Source: Hepatocystis sp. ex Piliocolobus tephrosceles (taxonomy: Eukaryota > Apicomplexa > Aconoidasida > Haemosporida > Plasmodiidae). Taken from it: a DNA stretch of 19,240 nt. Location of the stretch: contig CABPSV020000316.1 of the NCBI GenBank assembly GCA_902459845.2, positions 1 to 19,240 of the forward strand, in the 5' to 3' direction. Below, one piece after another: positions 1-10,555 of the stretch (positions are counted from its first letter, which is position 1; every line of letters begins with the position of its first letter). The notes under the pieces are model-generated. The model was not told the DNA's origin and made no database searches. It was given only the letters and a program-made list of their open reading frames with translations. The translations under genes and the position numbers were made by a program.

Positions 1-375
1 ACATATATATATATATATATATATATGAATGTGGTATATAAAATATAATTATGTTAGAAAATTTAAAAAGACATTATTTTTCTTTTATTTAATTATTCAT
101 TTATTAATTTTTTTTTCCGTTTATTTATTTATTTATTCATTTTTTTTTTTTTTTGTTTGTATGACTTATCATTTTTTATATTTAACAACGATCTATTTAT
201 TAATTAATTGTTTTACATATTCAATATACATTTTACAAGCAATAAAACAATATTTTTTACTAACATATATTCATTAATGTTTACATGATATTAACGATAT
301 ATCTACTACATGTTAATGAAGTAAAATAAATAAAATCAGATGTATTTTTTAAGTAGTAGCTATTTCAATTTTATT

Positions 376-557
376 TTGTTTATTTTTCATTTTCACTTGT
401 TTTATTTTTCATTTTCACTTGTTTTATTTTTCATTTTCACTTGTTTTATTTTTCATTTTCACTTGTTTTATTTTTCATTTTCACTTGTTTTATTTTTTAC
501 TTTCACTTGTTTTATTTTCCACTTTCATTTGTTTTATTTTCCACTTTCACTTGTTTT
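376..557. repeat. 22-bp tandem repeat, about eight copies
   Basis: The motif TTTTCACTTG recurs with a strict 22-base period: the C of CACTTG (CATTTG in the seventh copy) falls at 394, 416, 438, 460, 482, 504, 526 and 548. The first five copies are nearly identical (ATTTTTCATTTTCACTTG). The last three have drifted to variants such as ATTTTCCACTTTCA. Homogeneous copies at one end and diverged copies at the other are typical of a minisatellite still turning over. It is translated in one frame as a Phe/His/Leu-rich open frame, which is a by-product of the repeat. It lies about 1.4 kb upstream of the DHHC gene. Confidence 0.9.
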
Positions 558-935
558 TTTTTTGTTAAAGGGTAATATATAACACTCGTAAAATGTTATG
601 AGTATGTAAGTATGAAAATATGAATATTTGTGTATACATGTATTATATGTTAAAAATAATAAATTGACATAGATTCTTGTGTAAACACTTATTCATTACA
701 TAGTGTCATTAACCTCATACATGCATATATATATTAACGCATTTCCTTGTGTTTAATTTTGCAAAATAACAAAAAAACATATCTACTCATTTATTATTTT
801 TTTTTTTTTTTTACGTATTTTATTCTATTCTATTTTTATGTTTTAGTATATTTATTTATTCTATTTTTTTAGTGATTACTTATATATTTTTCTATATACT
901 ATAAAAAATATATAATCATTACTGCTGTAGACAAG

Positions 936-983
<48 letters not shown>
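936..983. repeat. Poly(A) tract of 48 bases
   Basis: An uninterrupted run of 48 A residues lies in intergenic DNA, the longest homopolymer in the window. Such tracts are common in Plasmodium intergenic DNA and may affect nucleosome placement. The exact length is unreliable because homopolymers of this size are prone to sequencing and assembly error. Confidence 0.85.
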
Positions 984-984
<1 letters not shown>

Positions 985-1603
985 AGTAATAAAATACATA
1001 AATACACATACATATACATGCATTTTAAATTATATAATATAAAAATATGTAAAAGAAAACAAAAAAAAAAAAAAATAGAAAAAACCCAGTTTATATTTTT
1101 TTTAACTGTTATTTGCATTACATTTTTCATTATATTTCTTTTCTTTAAAGTCAATTATAGCTTTAAAAAAAAAAAAAAAAAAAAAACTTTATTTGCTTGA
1201 GTTTCAGAATTTTTACTACAAAAATTCTACTTTCTACCTGAAATATTTTTTTTAGGTATTCATGAGTGCTGTTGAATTAATATATACATATATAATATAC
1301 ATACACATATATATACATTTTTATGCTTATAAAATACGTGATATAATAGAGTATAGTGATCTAACATAATTTACTTATAAAAAACTATGTTATTTGAATA
1401 TATATATATATTATGTTTACATCCGAAATATTTGTTTTTTTTTTCGTTTGTTTAAAATAAAAATATATTTTTTCTTTGTTTTTATATTTTATTTGTTAAT
1501 ATATATTTATTCGATTAAATCATATATTTAGTATATAAATTTGCATGTGTTAAGACTTTTATGTCTTAGTTACCATTAGCTTTGTTTGCATATTTATAGT
1601 TAC

Positions 1604-1634
<31 letters not shown>

Positions 1635-1836
1635 GACAATAATCATTTAAATAAACGTGGACTATATCATAGAAAAAAAGATACAATAACAACATATTGC
1701 AACATAATTATCAATTATTTACAATTATTATATAATAATATAAATTCTTGTATTATTTAATAAGGATAGAATACAAAGACATATGTTACATATATGTGTG
1801 ATATATGGTAGGTAGCACATTATAAAAAATAAATAA

Positions 1837-1881
<45 letters not shown>

Positions 1882-1981
1882 GATGTACATTGGTTAAGCT
1901 TGATTTGAAATAAGTAAAAACTCTATTATGTAACTTAGCTTGTTATGTATTTTAATTTCCTATTAAAATTAAGTATATAAG

Positions 1982-2871
1982 ATGAAAAATATAAATGAAG
2001 AAGATAAACACCAACAAAACATTGATAAAGATAGTAAAATAATTGAAGTACCCGAAGAAGTAAAAAACTCTAATAAGGATAAACAGGTATGTACAATTTT
2101 TTTTTTTTTTTTAAAAAACAAGAAGTTAATAATACATTAATACCGCGTGTATGTTTGTGCGCCCGTATATGATTGTATATATGTATATATGTGAGTACAC
2201 AAGTATATTTTTCTTTGCATTTATAGCTGTTTATTTATTTACGCTTTGTAATTATGGCTTTTACGAATGTGTGTGACCGTTTTACATATTTTTATTTTAT
2301 TTGTACATATAAACTTCACTAGTTTATGTTTTTCAGTTTTATACATTGATCTTACATACGTTTTTAAACAGTGATAATTTATTTTATTAATTTATTTAAA
2401 TTAATAAAACAAATTAAAATAAGGCGTTATTATTATTACAAATGTATTGCAAATGTATTACATATATTTATTATATATATTACGTATGTTAGTTATATAT
2501 ATTTGTTACTATATATTTTTATATTGTTAATTATTATTATTTTTTTTTTTTTTTATCTATAGAAAAAGAAAGACGGTAACAAGCGAAATGAACAAAAAAA
2601 TAAGTACTCTTCAGATACTAGTGTTTCAAATTTATCAAAGGGTATTGAGAATGATATAATAAATAAAAAGGAAGAAGCAACTGAATCAACCTTTTTAAAA
2701 AAAGATACAAACAAAAATGAATTTAACAATGACAAAATTATGGCAGTACAATATAATAAACATACATGTATTCGTCTATTGCCGATAATTTTTATATTTA
2801 TCTTAATACTGGGAATATATTTTATATATATAATGGTAATTTTTCCTTCAGAAAAATCAAACTATCCATGA

Positions 2872-2920
<49 letters not shown>

Positions 2921-3244
2921 AATATATACATGCACAAATTAAACTTTATTAATATAAAAATAAGTGCTCAATTTAAATATTTTAAAAACGTAATTATTTA
3001 GGCTGTAAAAATCATAATTTTTATTTTTATTTTTTTTAACCTTCTTTGTAGTATCACTGTTTACCATTAACATTTGTAAGTCAAAAGAAAGTATATGTAT
3101 TACATAATTTTAAGAGGTAAGTTTTATAAGTATGCATAAATATTTAATTGTGTTTGTTTTTTGTTTTTTTTTTTTTTTTTGCATGTTTATACGATATTTT
3201 TTTTATTAAATGGTTGTTACATTTGGGTATATGTACGTATTGGT

Positions 3245-3285
<41 letters not shown>

Positions 3286-4487
3286 GCCTTTATTATATAT
3301 TTATATACTCTTTTTTATTTACTTACAGGGGAATTATAGATCTTGTAATTTTTCACGTTAGCTTATTTATGTACTTAATTAATTATATTTTATCTATTGT
3401 TGTATTACCCGGATACATACCAAATACAGATGAATGGGCGCTGAAAAATTTTCCTGAGAATTATGTTAGTGAAACAGAAAATTCCTTATTGGAAAAAAAA
3501 AAAACAGGAGAAAGAAGATATTGTAAATGGTGTTCTAAATATAAACCGGATAGAACTCATCATTGTCGTGTATGTAAAACTTGTGTTTTAAAAATGGATC
3601 ATCACTGTCCTTGGATATATAATTGTGTTGGATATAAAAATCATAAATATTTTATGCTTTCTTTAATATATTGTTGTATTACTACTATTTTTGTTTCAAT
3701 AACTATGTATCCTACTGTTAGAGATGCTATCAATCACTATGAGACACCCTTTAATGAGTTATTTTTGTTATTATTTGGAGAAATGCTGAATACTCTTTTA
3801 GCTATTATTATAACATGTTTCTTATTTTTTCATATATGGCTTATTGCCAGGGGTATGACAACAATTGAGTTTTGTGAAAAACGGACAAATTATCACAATC
3901 AAACATATACGAAATATTATAATAAGGGTTTATGGGGAAATTTTAAGGATACCTTTGGTGAATCAGCATTTTTTTGGTTTTTACCAATAGGTACTTTTTC
4001 ATACAATTTTTACACAACTTTTACACAATTTTTTACACAATTTTTTACCTAATTTTTTTTTATTTTTACTAATTATTATATTTATTTATTCAAAAGTATT
4101 TATACACTCACTTTCACACACGTACATATATATAAATGTTGTTATAAATTTATGAACTTACGCGTTTGTATATTTTTATTTTCTGCAAATGTATACTGTC
4201 GTTGCTGTTTTTGTATTTTGCTGTTATAATAAGTATTTAATGTATATGGATATTTCTATATATATATATATATATAGCGAGTGAGAGATATGTGATTTGT
4301 ATATAATTTTGCCTATATGCGCAGTATACATATATATATATATATATATATATTTATTTATATAACTCGCTTTTTTACGTTTTTAGATAATAGGAAAGGA
4401 GATGGGATAAATTTTAAAAAGGTTCATAAAGATGAGAACAGTGCTATATCAGAAGAAGAAACAGTAGCAATAAAATATGACCATTGA
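1982..4487 (+). CDS. DHHC7: DHHC-type protein S-palmitoyltransferase, five exons, 401 aa
   Basis: Exons: 1982-2086, 2563-2835, 3052-3116, 3329-3990, 4387-4487. All introns are GT-AG and the phases agree (0, 0, 2, 1). An in-frame TAA lies 12 bases upstream of the ATG. The enzyme transfers palmitate from acyl-CoA to cysteines of membrane proteins. The zinc-binding cysteine-rich domain (about residues 211-255) has C213, C216, H226, C227, C230, C233 and the catalytic D238-H239-H240-C241 followed by PW. A TTIE motif (TTxE) is at 325-328, with FKDTFG and WFLP further on. Four hydrophobic segments, at about 107-126, 150-177, 255-278 and 291-320, fit the family's usual topology. The N-terminal 90 residues are polar and low in complexity, and the C-terminal tail is acidic. 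In Toxoplasma, DHHC7 acts at rhoptries. The DHHC7 assignment rests on remembered synteny with PFE1415w, not on a search. The family is certain; the paralogue is not. Confidence 0.93.
3246..3281 (+). repeat. Poly(T) tract of 36 bases in intron 3 of the DHHC gene
   Basis: An uninterrupted T-run ends 47 bases before exon 4. It may serve as an extended polypyrimidine tract for the 3' splice site at 3327-3328 (TTACAG). Length changes here would not alter the protein. Confidence 0.8.
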
Positions 4488-4673
4488 ATATTTACACAAA
4501 CAAAGTTATAAATTTGAAAAATGTTATAATAGTTTCTTTTTTATTTTTTTTTGTTTCATTTATATTTATTTATTTACTTTATTTTTTTTTATTTTTTTTG
4601 TGTGTATTTTTTTTTTTTTTTTGTGTGTATTTTTGAAATTATGAAAATAAATATAGTGCTATTAATAATAAAA

Positions 4674-4709
<36 letters not shown>

Positions 4710-5991
4710 TTAGTAAAGCAGCACATATACATATATTTACATATATGTATTAGATTTGTCTGTACATTGGAGATTTTTTTTTTTTTGGTAATTAATTTTT
4801 TTCATTTAAGTCATATATTTAATTCAATTTCTATTTTTTTCTTTTCTTTTTTTCGTTTAGTAATTTATATTTTTGTTTTTAGTTATTTATACGTTGCTCC
4901 GTTTTATTATTTTCATTTTATTTTTTTATATTTTGTTTGCAACATAATTTTACCAGTTTTTTTATTTGTTCTGAATATTTTAAGGCTGCTTGTGTATATG
5001 CATACGTGCGTCAAGCATTTAATATATAAATGTTCTTATTTTTTATATATATTTCCTTTTTTCCTTATTTCTTTTTTTGTTCTGTCAAATTTTTTTCACT
5101 TTCGCCATTTATATATGATATACTTAGTGTTATATCAATTGCTTATTTACTCTTATGCTTATTTATTTTATTTTTTTTTATTTTTATTCGACCGAAGTTA
5201 CATACCCACTTTTAATATCTAATGGAAATAGTGCTCATATTATGTTTTTGTTTAATTCTAAAACATTTGAAAGCAAAATAAAATAAATAATTCCTTATTT
5301 ATATTTATTTTAAAAGTAATTGAAAAGACGCATTTTTATGTCATTATAAACACTTAAAAAGAAGTGTCCTATTTATTTGTGTTTTTACTTTCCTTTTTTT
5401 TTTTTTTTTGGTAATGACAGTAGATTACTTGTTCTTTTGTCTGTCTGGATATAAGCTATTTTTATTTTTATTTCTGCATTTATGCTTTTTTTATTTTTTG
5501 AAAAGAAAAAATGACAGGTATAAATTCATGTAAAAGTGAGTTTATTATATATATATATATATATACATACATATTATAATCGTATCATTTACCAGTTAGG
5601 AAACTTAACGATTATTGGATTTTCACTGTTTTACCTTTTTATATTTTAAATAAGGGGAGCTATTTTTTACAGTTTTCTTTTGTTTAACTGTATAATAATA
5701 ATATACTTTTTTACTATAATTATATGTATTTAATTATATTTATTTAATTGATCATTTAATTACTTATTCGTTTTTTTAAGTATTAACTGTTATATGTTGA
5801 ACTGACTTCATTTAAAAAGGTGTATAAATTTTTATAATATTGGGAAATACTTATATTTTTTTTTTTTTTTTTATAAATAACATTTCCTCTCACAAAAATA
5901 AAAATTACAAAATAAAAATCACAAAACAGTTAAACAAAATCAAACTTTATTATTACTTTTAAACTCAAAAACAATAACATGTTAAACAGCA
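4488..5991. other. Intergenic region between the DHHC and capping protein genes
   Basis: The two genes are head to tail, so this should hold the 3' UTR of the first and the promoter of the second. It contains T-rich tracts and (TA)n runs, for example near 4676-4705. A 223-codon open frame at 4551-5222 is almost wholly Phe, Tyr, Ile, Leu and Val. It looks like a stop-poor T-rich strand rather than a gene, though its right half (4700-5220) is less repetitive than the rest. No promoter element or RNA gene is recognisable. Confidence 0.65.
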
Positions 5992-6443
5992 ATGGATAAT
6001 ATATTAAATGAAAAAAAAAAGTTTATTAGACATGTTTTATCAAATTCCCCACCAGGAAAAATAAATGACTTAATATCAGGTTATTTCTAATTCCACGTAA
6101 AATGCAAATATATATACATAAAATAGTTACATATTAATATTTATTGTACAAAAGATACTGCATACTTATGTTTGTACATGTGTAAATACCTATACTTGTA
6201 TATACAGAAATAATGTATTTTTAAAAAAGCAATAAACAAATAAGAAAATTTTGGCATATGTTTATTTGTATATATATTTATATATGTGTGCTTGTACAGA
6301 TTTAAAAACTTTATTTGGGTCAAGCGAAAATATAATAAAATACATCGAAGAAATAGTATCAAAATACAATGAAGACAACTATAAGCTAATTCCTATTGAG
6401 GATAATGAATATGTACGTGTATAAATGTTAAAATAAATATAAC

Positions 6444-6478
<35 letters not shown>

Positions 6479-7314
6479 TCCTTACTTTTTTCGATATATA
6501 AACAATTAATATTTTTTGGTCTTAAAAGCATTTGTATGCACATGCATATATGTACAAACACATATACATACATACATACATGCATACATGCATACATGCA
6601 TACATGCATACACGCATACATAAAAATATATATATTTATATATATATATATATATACATGTGAACAATTTTATAATGTAGGTTATAACCTGTAAACACTC
6701 AAAGCGTGATGATTCGTATATCCATCCAAAATTAAAGTTGTTAGCGAGCGTTAACCACTTGGATAAGGTACCATTCATACGTATGTATTATGCACGTGTG
6801 TATGTGTAAATATATGTACATTTACATATACGTTTTTTTTTTTTTTTTTTTTTGGTATATCTAACAATTTTATAAACATAAAACTTGATTAATATTAATA
6901 ATGTTATAAAAATAATTTTAACGTTTAATTTTGTTAGCAAGTAATAGAAAAAACTGCTTTGAATGAGTTGAATTACCCTGAACAATTAGAACAATATAGG
7001 TAAGACGAAAATAAAATAAAAACAACCTAAGAACAGAGTGAAAACATAATATGCATGAACAGAATATGAAATGAAATAAAAAAAAAAAAGATTTTCACTT
7101 GTTTTAACAATATTATCACTTTTTCCTACAATTCCCCTTTTGTACCATATATGTGTTCTGATTTTATTTTTAATAAACTTGTAAATTTTTTTTAAAAAGA
7201 TTTAGTGTTTATAGTTAAAAAAAGATAAAATTTTGAAAATGCATCGATTTTTTGTTTTTATACATGTACGTACATATACACAAATATGTATAGATGCATA
7301 TATTATTGTATACA

Positions 7315-7346
<32 letters not shown>

Positions 7347-8555
7347 AAAAGAAAAATATGCAGTGACAAGCTAAGTGAATATGTACAAAGGCATTACTCA
7401 AAATGGAGTAAAATTCAAACCAGAAATTATCCAAGCGTTAATATAAAATCGAAAAGTGGTTTAAGTGTAAAGTGTTACTCATCCGTTTATGCATCTGAAC
7501 ATGATGATAAATTTAATTTATTTTTTGTCATATGTTGTGATAGATACTATTTAAAAAATTTCCAGTAAAAAAAAAAAAAATAAGAACAAATCAAATCAAC
7601 ACAAAAAGTTATGTGCTACATACGTATATACATATATATATATATATATATTTACCTTTCAATTGTTTCAGCGCAAGTTCATGGAGAAGTTCGTGGAATG
7701 TTAGTTTTTTAACTACAGACAAGGATGTTCATTTAAAAGTAAAATTAAAAGCAAAATAGCTATCTAACATATAAACATTACATTTTCGTATACATATGCT
7801 AATATATATTTTTGCATATATGAATAAACGCATGTTTGTGTACATACCAACTCTCTCTCTTTTTTTTTGTTTTTTTTTTATATTTTTAAAAAATAAAAAA
7901 GGGAACGATCGACATAACTCTTACATATTTTGAAGACGCAAACATAAATCTTAAGACAACCAAAAACTTTGATAAAAATGTTCAAGTAGATAATGTATGT
8001 ATAAATAGCAGTATAACTAAAAAAAGTTGTGTATATAAGTGTTTATATATCTATGTATATATTCACAAACTTCTTCTTCTTTTTACATTTATTTTTATTT
8101 TTATTTTTTATAACATTTAAATGTATCAGCATTCTTTAAATTTAAGCGTTACTTTTTTTTTTTTTTTTTTTTTGGTATTTACCTATTACCTTAGGACATA
8201 GATACATTTGCAACAAACATTATATCTGTTATAAAAGAGTGTGAGAATGCCACAGTGTATGACTTGAACAATTTTATTATAAACATAAGTAATTACAAAA
8301 TATTTTACTACATTCTTAAGATTTTTACATATATATATATATATATATATATGGTACAGACATTTACAAATAACATTTTTAACTATTATAGGTTTTATTG
8401 CTTTTATTTTATTATTATTTATTTATTTATTTATTTTTTTTTTTGCAGGCGAAAAATTAATTAAAAACACTAGAAGAATAATACCTTTTAACGGTGAAAA
8501 ATTTAATTGGAAAGATACATATGAGGATTTTTCTAATCAAATTAAGTTATTATGA
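5992..8555 (+). CDS. CPalpha: F-actin capping protein alpha subunit, nine exons, 303 aa
   Basis: Exons: 5992-6079, 6300-6412, 6681-6767, 6938-6999, 7364-7564, 7672-7738, 7902-7994, 8195-8288, 8449-8555. All introns are GT-AG and phases agree throughout. An in-frame TAA lies at 5983-5985. The protein caps actin filament barbed ends, normally as an alpha/beta heterodimer, which controls filament growth in parasite motility. The family signatures are visible: SSWRSSW (186-192) matches the alpha-subunit RWRSEW motif, LTYFEDANI (213-221) matches the VHYYEDGNV signature, and LIKNTRRIIPFN (272-283) followed by KFNW matches the LRRxLPxTRxKxxW signature. Length is near the usual 280 or so. Only 14 residues follow W289, so the actin-binding C-terminal tentacle is short. 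Work on Plasmodium describes the alpha subunit as able to form functional homodimers; I recall this rather than read it here. No beta subunit is in the window. Confidence 0.95.
6561..6621 (+). repeat. CATA/CATG tetranucleotide microsatellite in intron 2
   Basis: A run of CATA units gives way to alternating CATG-CATA units (ATGCATAC repeated) inside intron 2 of the capping protein gene. A (TA)n run follows at about 6626-6655, just before the acceptor at 6679-6680. It is non-coding, and length variation would be tolerated. Confidence 0.8.
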
Positions 8556-9031
8556 TACAACACAAAAATGTGTATGTATATTGTACATTTTTATATGCAT
8601 ATTGTACATATGTGTATGTATAATATATGCGCATCGGTTATGACTATGTACAAATTCATAAATATTAACATAAATATATAAAAAAAAAAAAAAATAGTTG
8701 CACAAATAAGTTTTTATTGTATTTATCTAGTTAAAAAATATATAGATGTATATATATATATATATACAATTGATATAAGATAAATTTAATAAACAGTTAT
8801 TAAAAGCGCGTACATATAAATATATACAATCTGTGAAAAACATATAATAGACTGTGGTAATCGTTGTAGATATAGACTTATACTGATATATAACAAATGT
8901 CTGTATAAGTATTTCTTCAAAAGAAGTCACCTGACTTGTTATTTAAACATATCGATACACTATGTATCATATGCTAATTTAAATTTACTCCATTTTTTTG
9001 GGATGGTTTACTTACCTTTATATATTTTGTG
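8556..9031. other. Convergent intergenic region with facing 3' ends
   Basis: The capping protein gene ends at 8555 and the small lysine-rich gene ends at 9032 on the other strand, so both 3' UTRs must lie here and may overlap. The stretch at about 8790-9000 is less repetitive than most spacers in the window, but no frame is convincingly coding: the best minus-strand frame (8727-8930) ends in a Tyr-Ile run made by a (TA)n tract. A consensus-like splice donor, AAAG followed by GTAAGT on the minus strand (boundary 9016/9015), lies just past the stop of the neighbouring gene. Confidence 0.6.
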
Positions 9032-9325
9032 TTATGTTTTTGATTTTTTTAAATCTTTACGATCCATTATTTTTACAAAATATTTCTTCTTTTTAGTAAC
9101 AGTTAATTTTTTCAAATCATTTAGATTTTTTATTTTCTTAAATGCTATTTTTTTCTTTACTTTTTTTGGTAAGGAATGTTCCAGTGATTTTAACTTGATA
9201 TAATTCTTTTCGGTATCTTTTTCATTTTTTTTCTTTTTACTGTTTTCGTTATTTTTATTCAATTTATTTTCCAGCTCTTTTAGTTTTTTGCAAGACTCCA
9301 AGCTTAAATCTTCAACGTTTATCAT
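9032..9325 (-). CDS. Small lysine-rich protein, 97 aa, function unknown
   Basis: I do not recognise this protein. A single exon runs from ATG at 9325 to TAA at 9032, and an in-frame TAA lies four codons upstream of the ATG, so the start is defined. About one third of residues are lysine (32 of 97), with charged heptad-like stretches (LKELENKLNK near residues 15-24) that could form a coiled coil, and basic clusters such as KKVKKK that resemble nuclear or nucleolar targeting signals. Unlike the spurious frames nearby it uses varied residues (Ser, Val, Asp, Glu, Leu, Arg), and its Met start opens with a non-repetitive MINVEDLSLE. Size and composition would suit a small nucleolar or ribosome-assembly factor, but that is a guess. 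A chance frame on an A-rich strand is the alternative. It faces the capping protein gene and lies downstream of the cyclophilin gene. Confidence 0.6.
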   Translation of the reverse strand: MINVEDLSLESCKKLKELENKLNKNNENSKKKKNEKDTEKNYIKLKSLEHSLPKKVKKKIAFKKIKNLNDLKKLTVTKKKKYFVKIMDRKDLKKSKT

Positions 9326-9446
9326 TTTTTTATATTATTCATAATATGATGTTTTTGTAATTATAGTTTACAAAATTTGAACAACAATATTATTTAAAAA
9401 ATTAGCAAAACAGTAAATTTTGCATTTTTAAATTATATGATGTTAG

Positions 9447-9483
<37 letters not shown>

Positions 9484-9540
9484 AATTATAATTTTTTTTT
9501 GTTTAACTCTTTGTTCTGGCAAATTATATCTTACATTGCA

Positions 9541-9836
9541 TTTTTTTTTTTTTTTACTGGTCAAGCAAATTATATTTTTTTATTAATTAATTAATTAATT
9601 AATTAATTTTTTTTTTTTTTTTACCTTACTGACAAGGTAAATTTGCTCCCCCTATTCTTATATATATATATATTTTTTTTTTTTTTACCTTACTGACAAG
9701 GTAAATTTGCTATCTCTTTTTCTATATATATTATATATTTTTTTTTTTTACCTTACTGATCAGTTAAATTTTACTCTATTTTTTCATTTTTTTTTTTTTT
9801 TTTTTTTTTTTTCTTTACCTCAAAGATCAGTTAAAT
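9541..9836. repeat. Cluster of five poly(T)-linked inverted repeats
   Basis: Each unit is a run of T followed by a short palindromic core. Units two and three (about 9607-9646 and 9673-9712) share ACCTTACTGACAAGGTAAAT and can form an 8-bp stem, TTTACCTT with AAGGTAAA, around a 6-base loop ACTGAC (stems 9620-9627/9634-9641 and 9684-9691/9698-9705). Unit four (9738-9770) replaces the core with the perfect 10-bp palindrome ACTGATCAGT (9755-9764). Unit five (9787-9836) keeps TTTACCT and GATCAGTTAAAT. A diverged unit one (9541-9575) has ACTGGTCAAGCAAATTATAT. Spacing is roughly 50-70 bases. Read on the minus strand, units two to five each contain AAG or GAG followed by GTAAA, which resembles a 5' splice site. 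Confidence 0.75.
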
Positions 9837-10057
9837 AGTAACTTAGGTAGTTCTTTACGACCCATATAAGTATTGAAATGGTGTAGTGGTGGTACAAATG
9901 TGACAATACAATATTTTAAAGTTATAAAATTGTTGTAATTTTTTATACTTTTTTCCACTTTTTTTTTTTTTTCTTGATTTACTTGCTTAATAAGCGTGCT
10001 CTTGTAAAAAACAGAACAAGTTTGTTCAGTCCATTTTAAACTAATGTATAAATGTAT
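9827..10057 (-). other. Unexplained 76-codon open frame without a start
   Basis: Reading leftward from just after a TAA at 10058-10060, one frame stays open for 76 codons to a TGA at 9827-9829. Its residues are varied (for example WTEQTCSVFYKSTLIKQ and FVPPLHHFNTYMGRKELPK) and less biased than the spurious frames elsewhere. There is no usable ATG near its start. A plausible splice acceptor, ATACATTAG, ends at 10041, and a donor-like GAG/GTAAAG lies at 9819/9818, just beyond the stop. It could be a UTR exon, an orphan coding exon, a decayed gene or chance. No function can be given. Confidence 0.25.
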
Positions 10058-10555
10058 TTATGGAAAAAATTATATTTTATAATAAAATAAAAAATAGACA
10101 TTCTGAGATATAACAAAAATGAGAGATAACTTAATAACGTAATTTCTTTTATTTTTTAAAATATAAATAAGTGTTTTTTATTTATAACAAAAATTTAAAA
10201 AAGTAATTAATATATATATATATATATATACAAAAAAAGTGACAAAAAAAATAAACAAATAATAAAAATGTAAAAACATGTTATTATACACGAAATGGAA
10301 CAACATAGCAACAGAACAATAAATAAATATTCAATAGCACATTAGTAATGATAGTGCAATTTTCAATTTGATGTTATACATGTGCATATACATATACGTG
10401 AATGTTTATAAATAGGAATATATAATAGCTTGAAAGATTTCTTCATATACATAAATATATATATATTTGTTCTTGTTACTCGTTTATATTCGCAACCTGT
10501 AAGTAAACTTTTTTATCTCCAATTTAATTAATCATCCAATCAGTCAGTCAGTCTG

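Larger units (their letters stand above)
1..1981. other. Low-complexity intergenic region upstream of the DHHC gene
   Basis: No coding region can be supported here. Open frames are short and made of Phe/Tyr/Ile or Lys because they follow T-rich or A-rich tracts. The region holds a (TA)n run at 1-26, a 22-bp tandem array at 376-557, an uninterrupted A-run of 48 bases at 936-983, a second A-run at 1604-1632 and a (TA)n run at 1841-1870. It probably carries the promoter and 5' UTR of the rightward palmitoyltransferase gene, but no specific element can be picked out. The end of any gene lying to the left is not visible. Confidence 0.7.
9326..10555. other. Intergenic region between the lysine-rich and cyclophilin genes
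   Basis: Both flanking genes run leftward, so this should contain the cyclophilin 3' UTR and the lysine-rich gene's promoter and 5' UTR. It holds a (TA)n run near 9451-9479, the hairpin/donor-like repeat cluster at 9541-9836, a comparatively complex stretch at 9827-10057 that is open in one minus-strand frame, and a short CAGT tetranucleotide run at 10540-10560 that reaches into the cyclophilin stop codon. The rest, about 10060-10540, is AT-rich with nothing recognisable. Confidence 0.65.

Noticed and set aside
4551..5222. A 223-codon plus-strand open frame rich in Phe, Tyr, Ile, Leu and Val, resembling a multi-pass membrane protein.
   Set aside because: A T-rich strand rarely produces stop codons, and the frame passes through pure T-runs and a (TA)n tract. 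It lacks charged loops and motifs. Only transcript plus conservation evidence would revive it.
6379..6778. Minus-strand frames of Met-Tyr-Ala-Cys-His-Val repeats.
   Set aside because: They are read through the CATA/CATG microsatellite in intron 2 of the capping protein gene, on the opposite strand.
8727..8930. A 67-codon minus-strand frame in the convergent spacer.
   Set aside because: It ends in a Tyr-Ile run from a (TA)n tract and could not be joined in phase to the lysine-rich gene, which already has a stop codon before the nearby donor.
9870..9905. A GGTGTAGTGGTGGTAC segment resembling part of a tRNA D-arm.
   Set aside because: No acceptor stem, anticodon arm or T-arm consensus could be placed around it on either strand.
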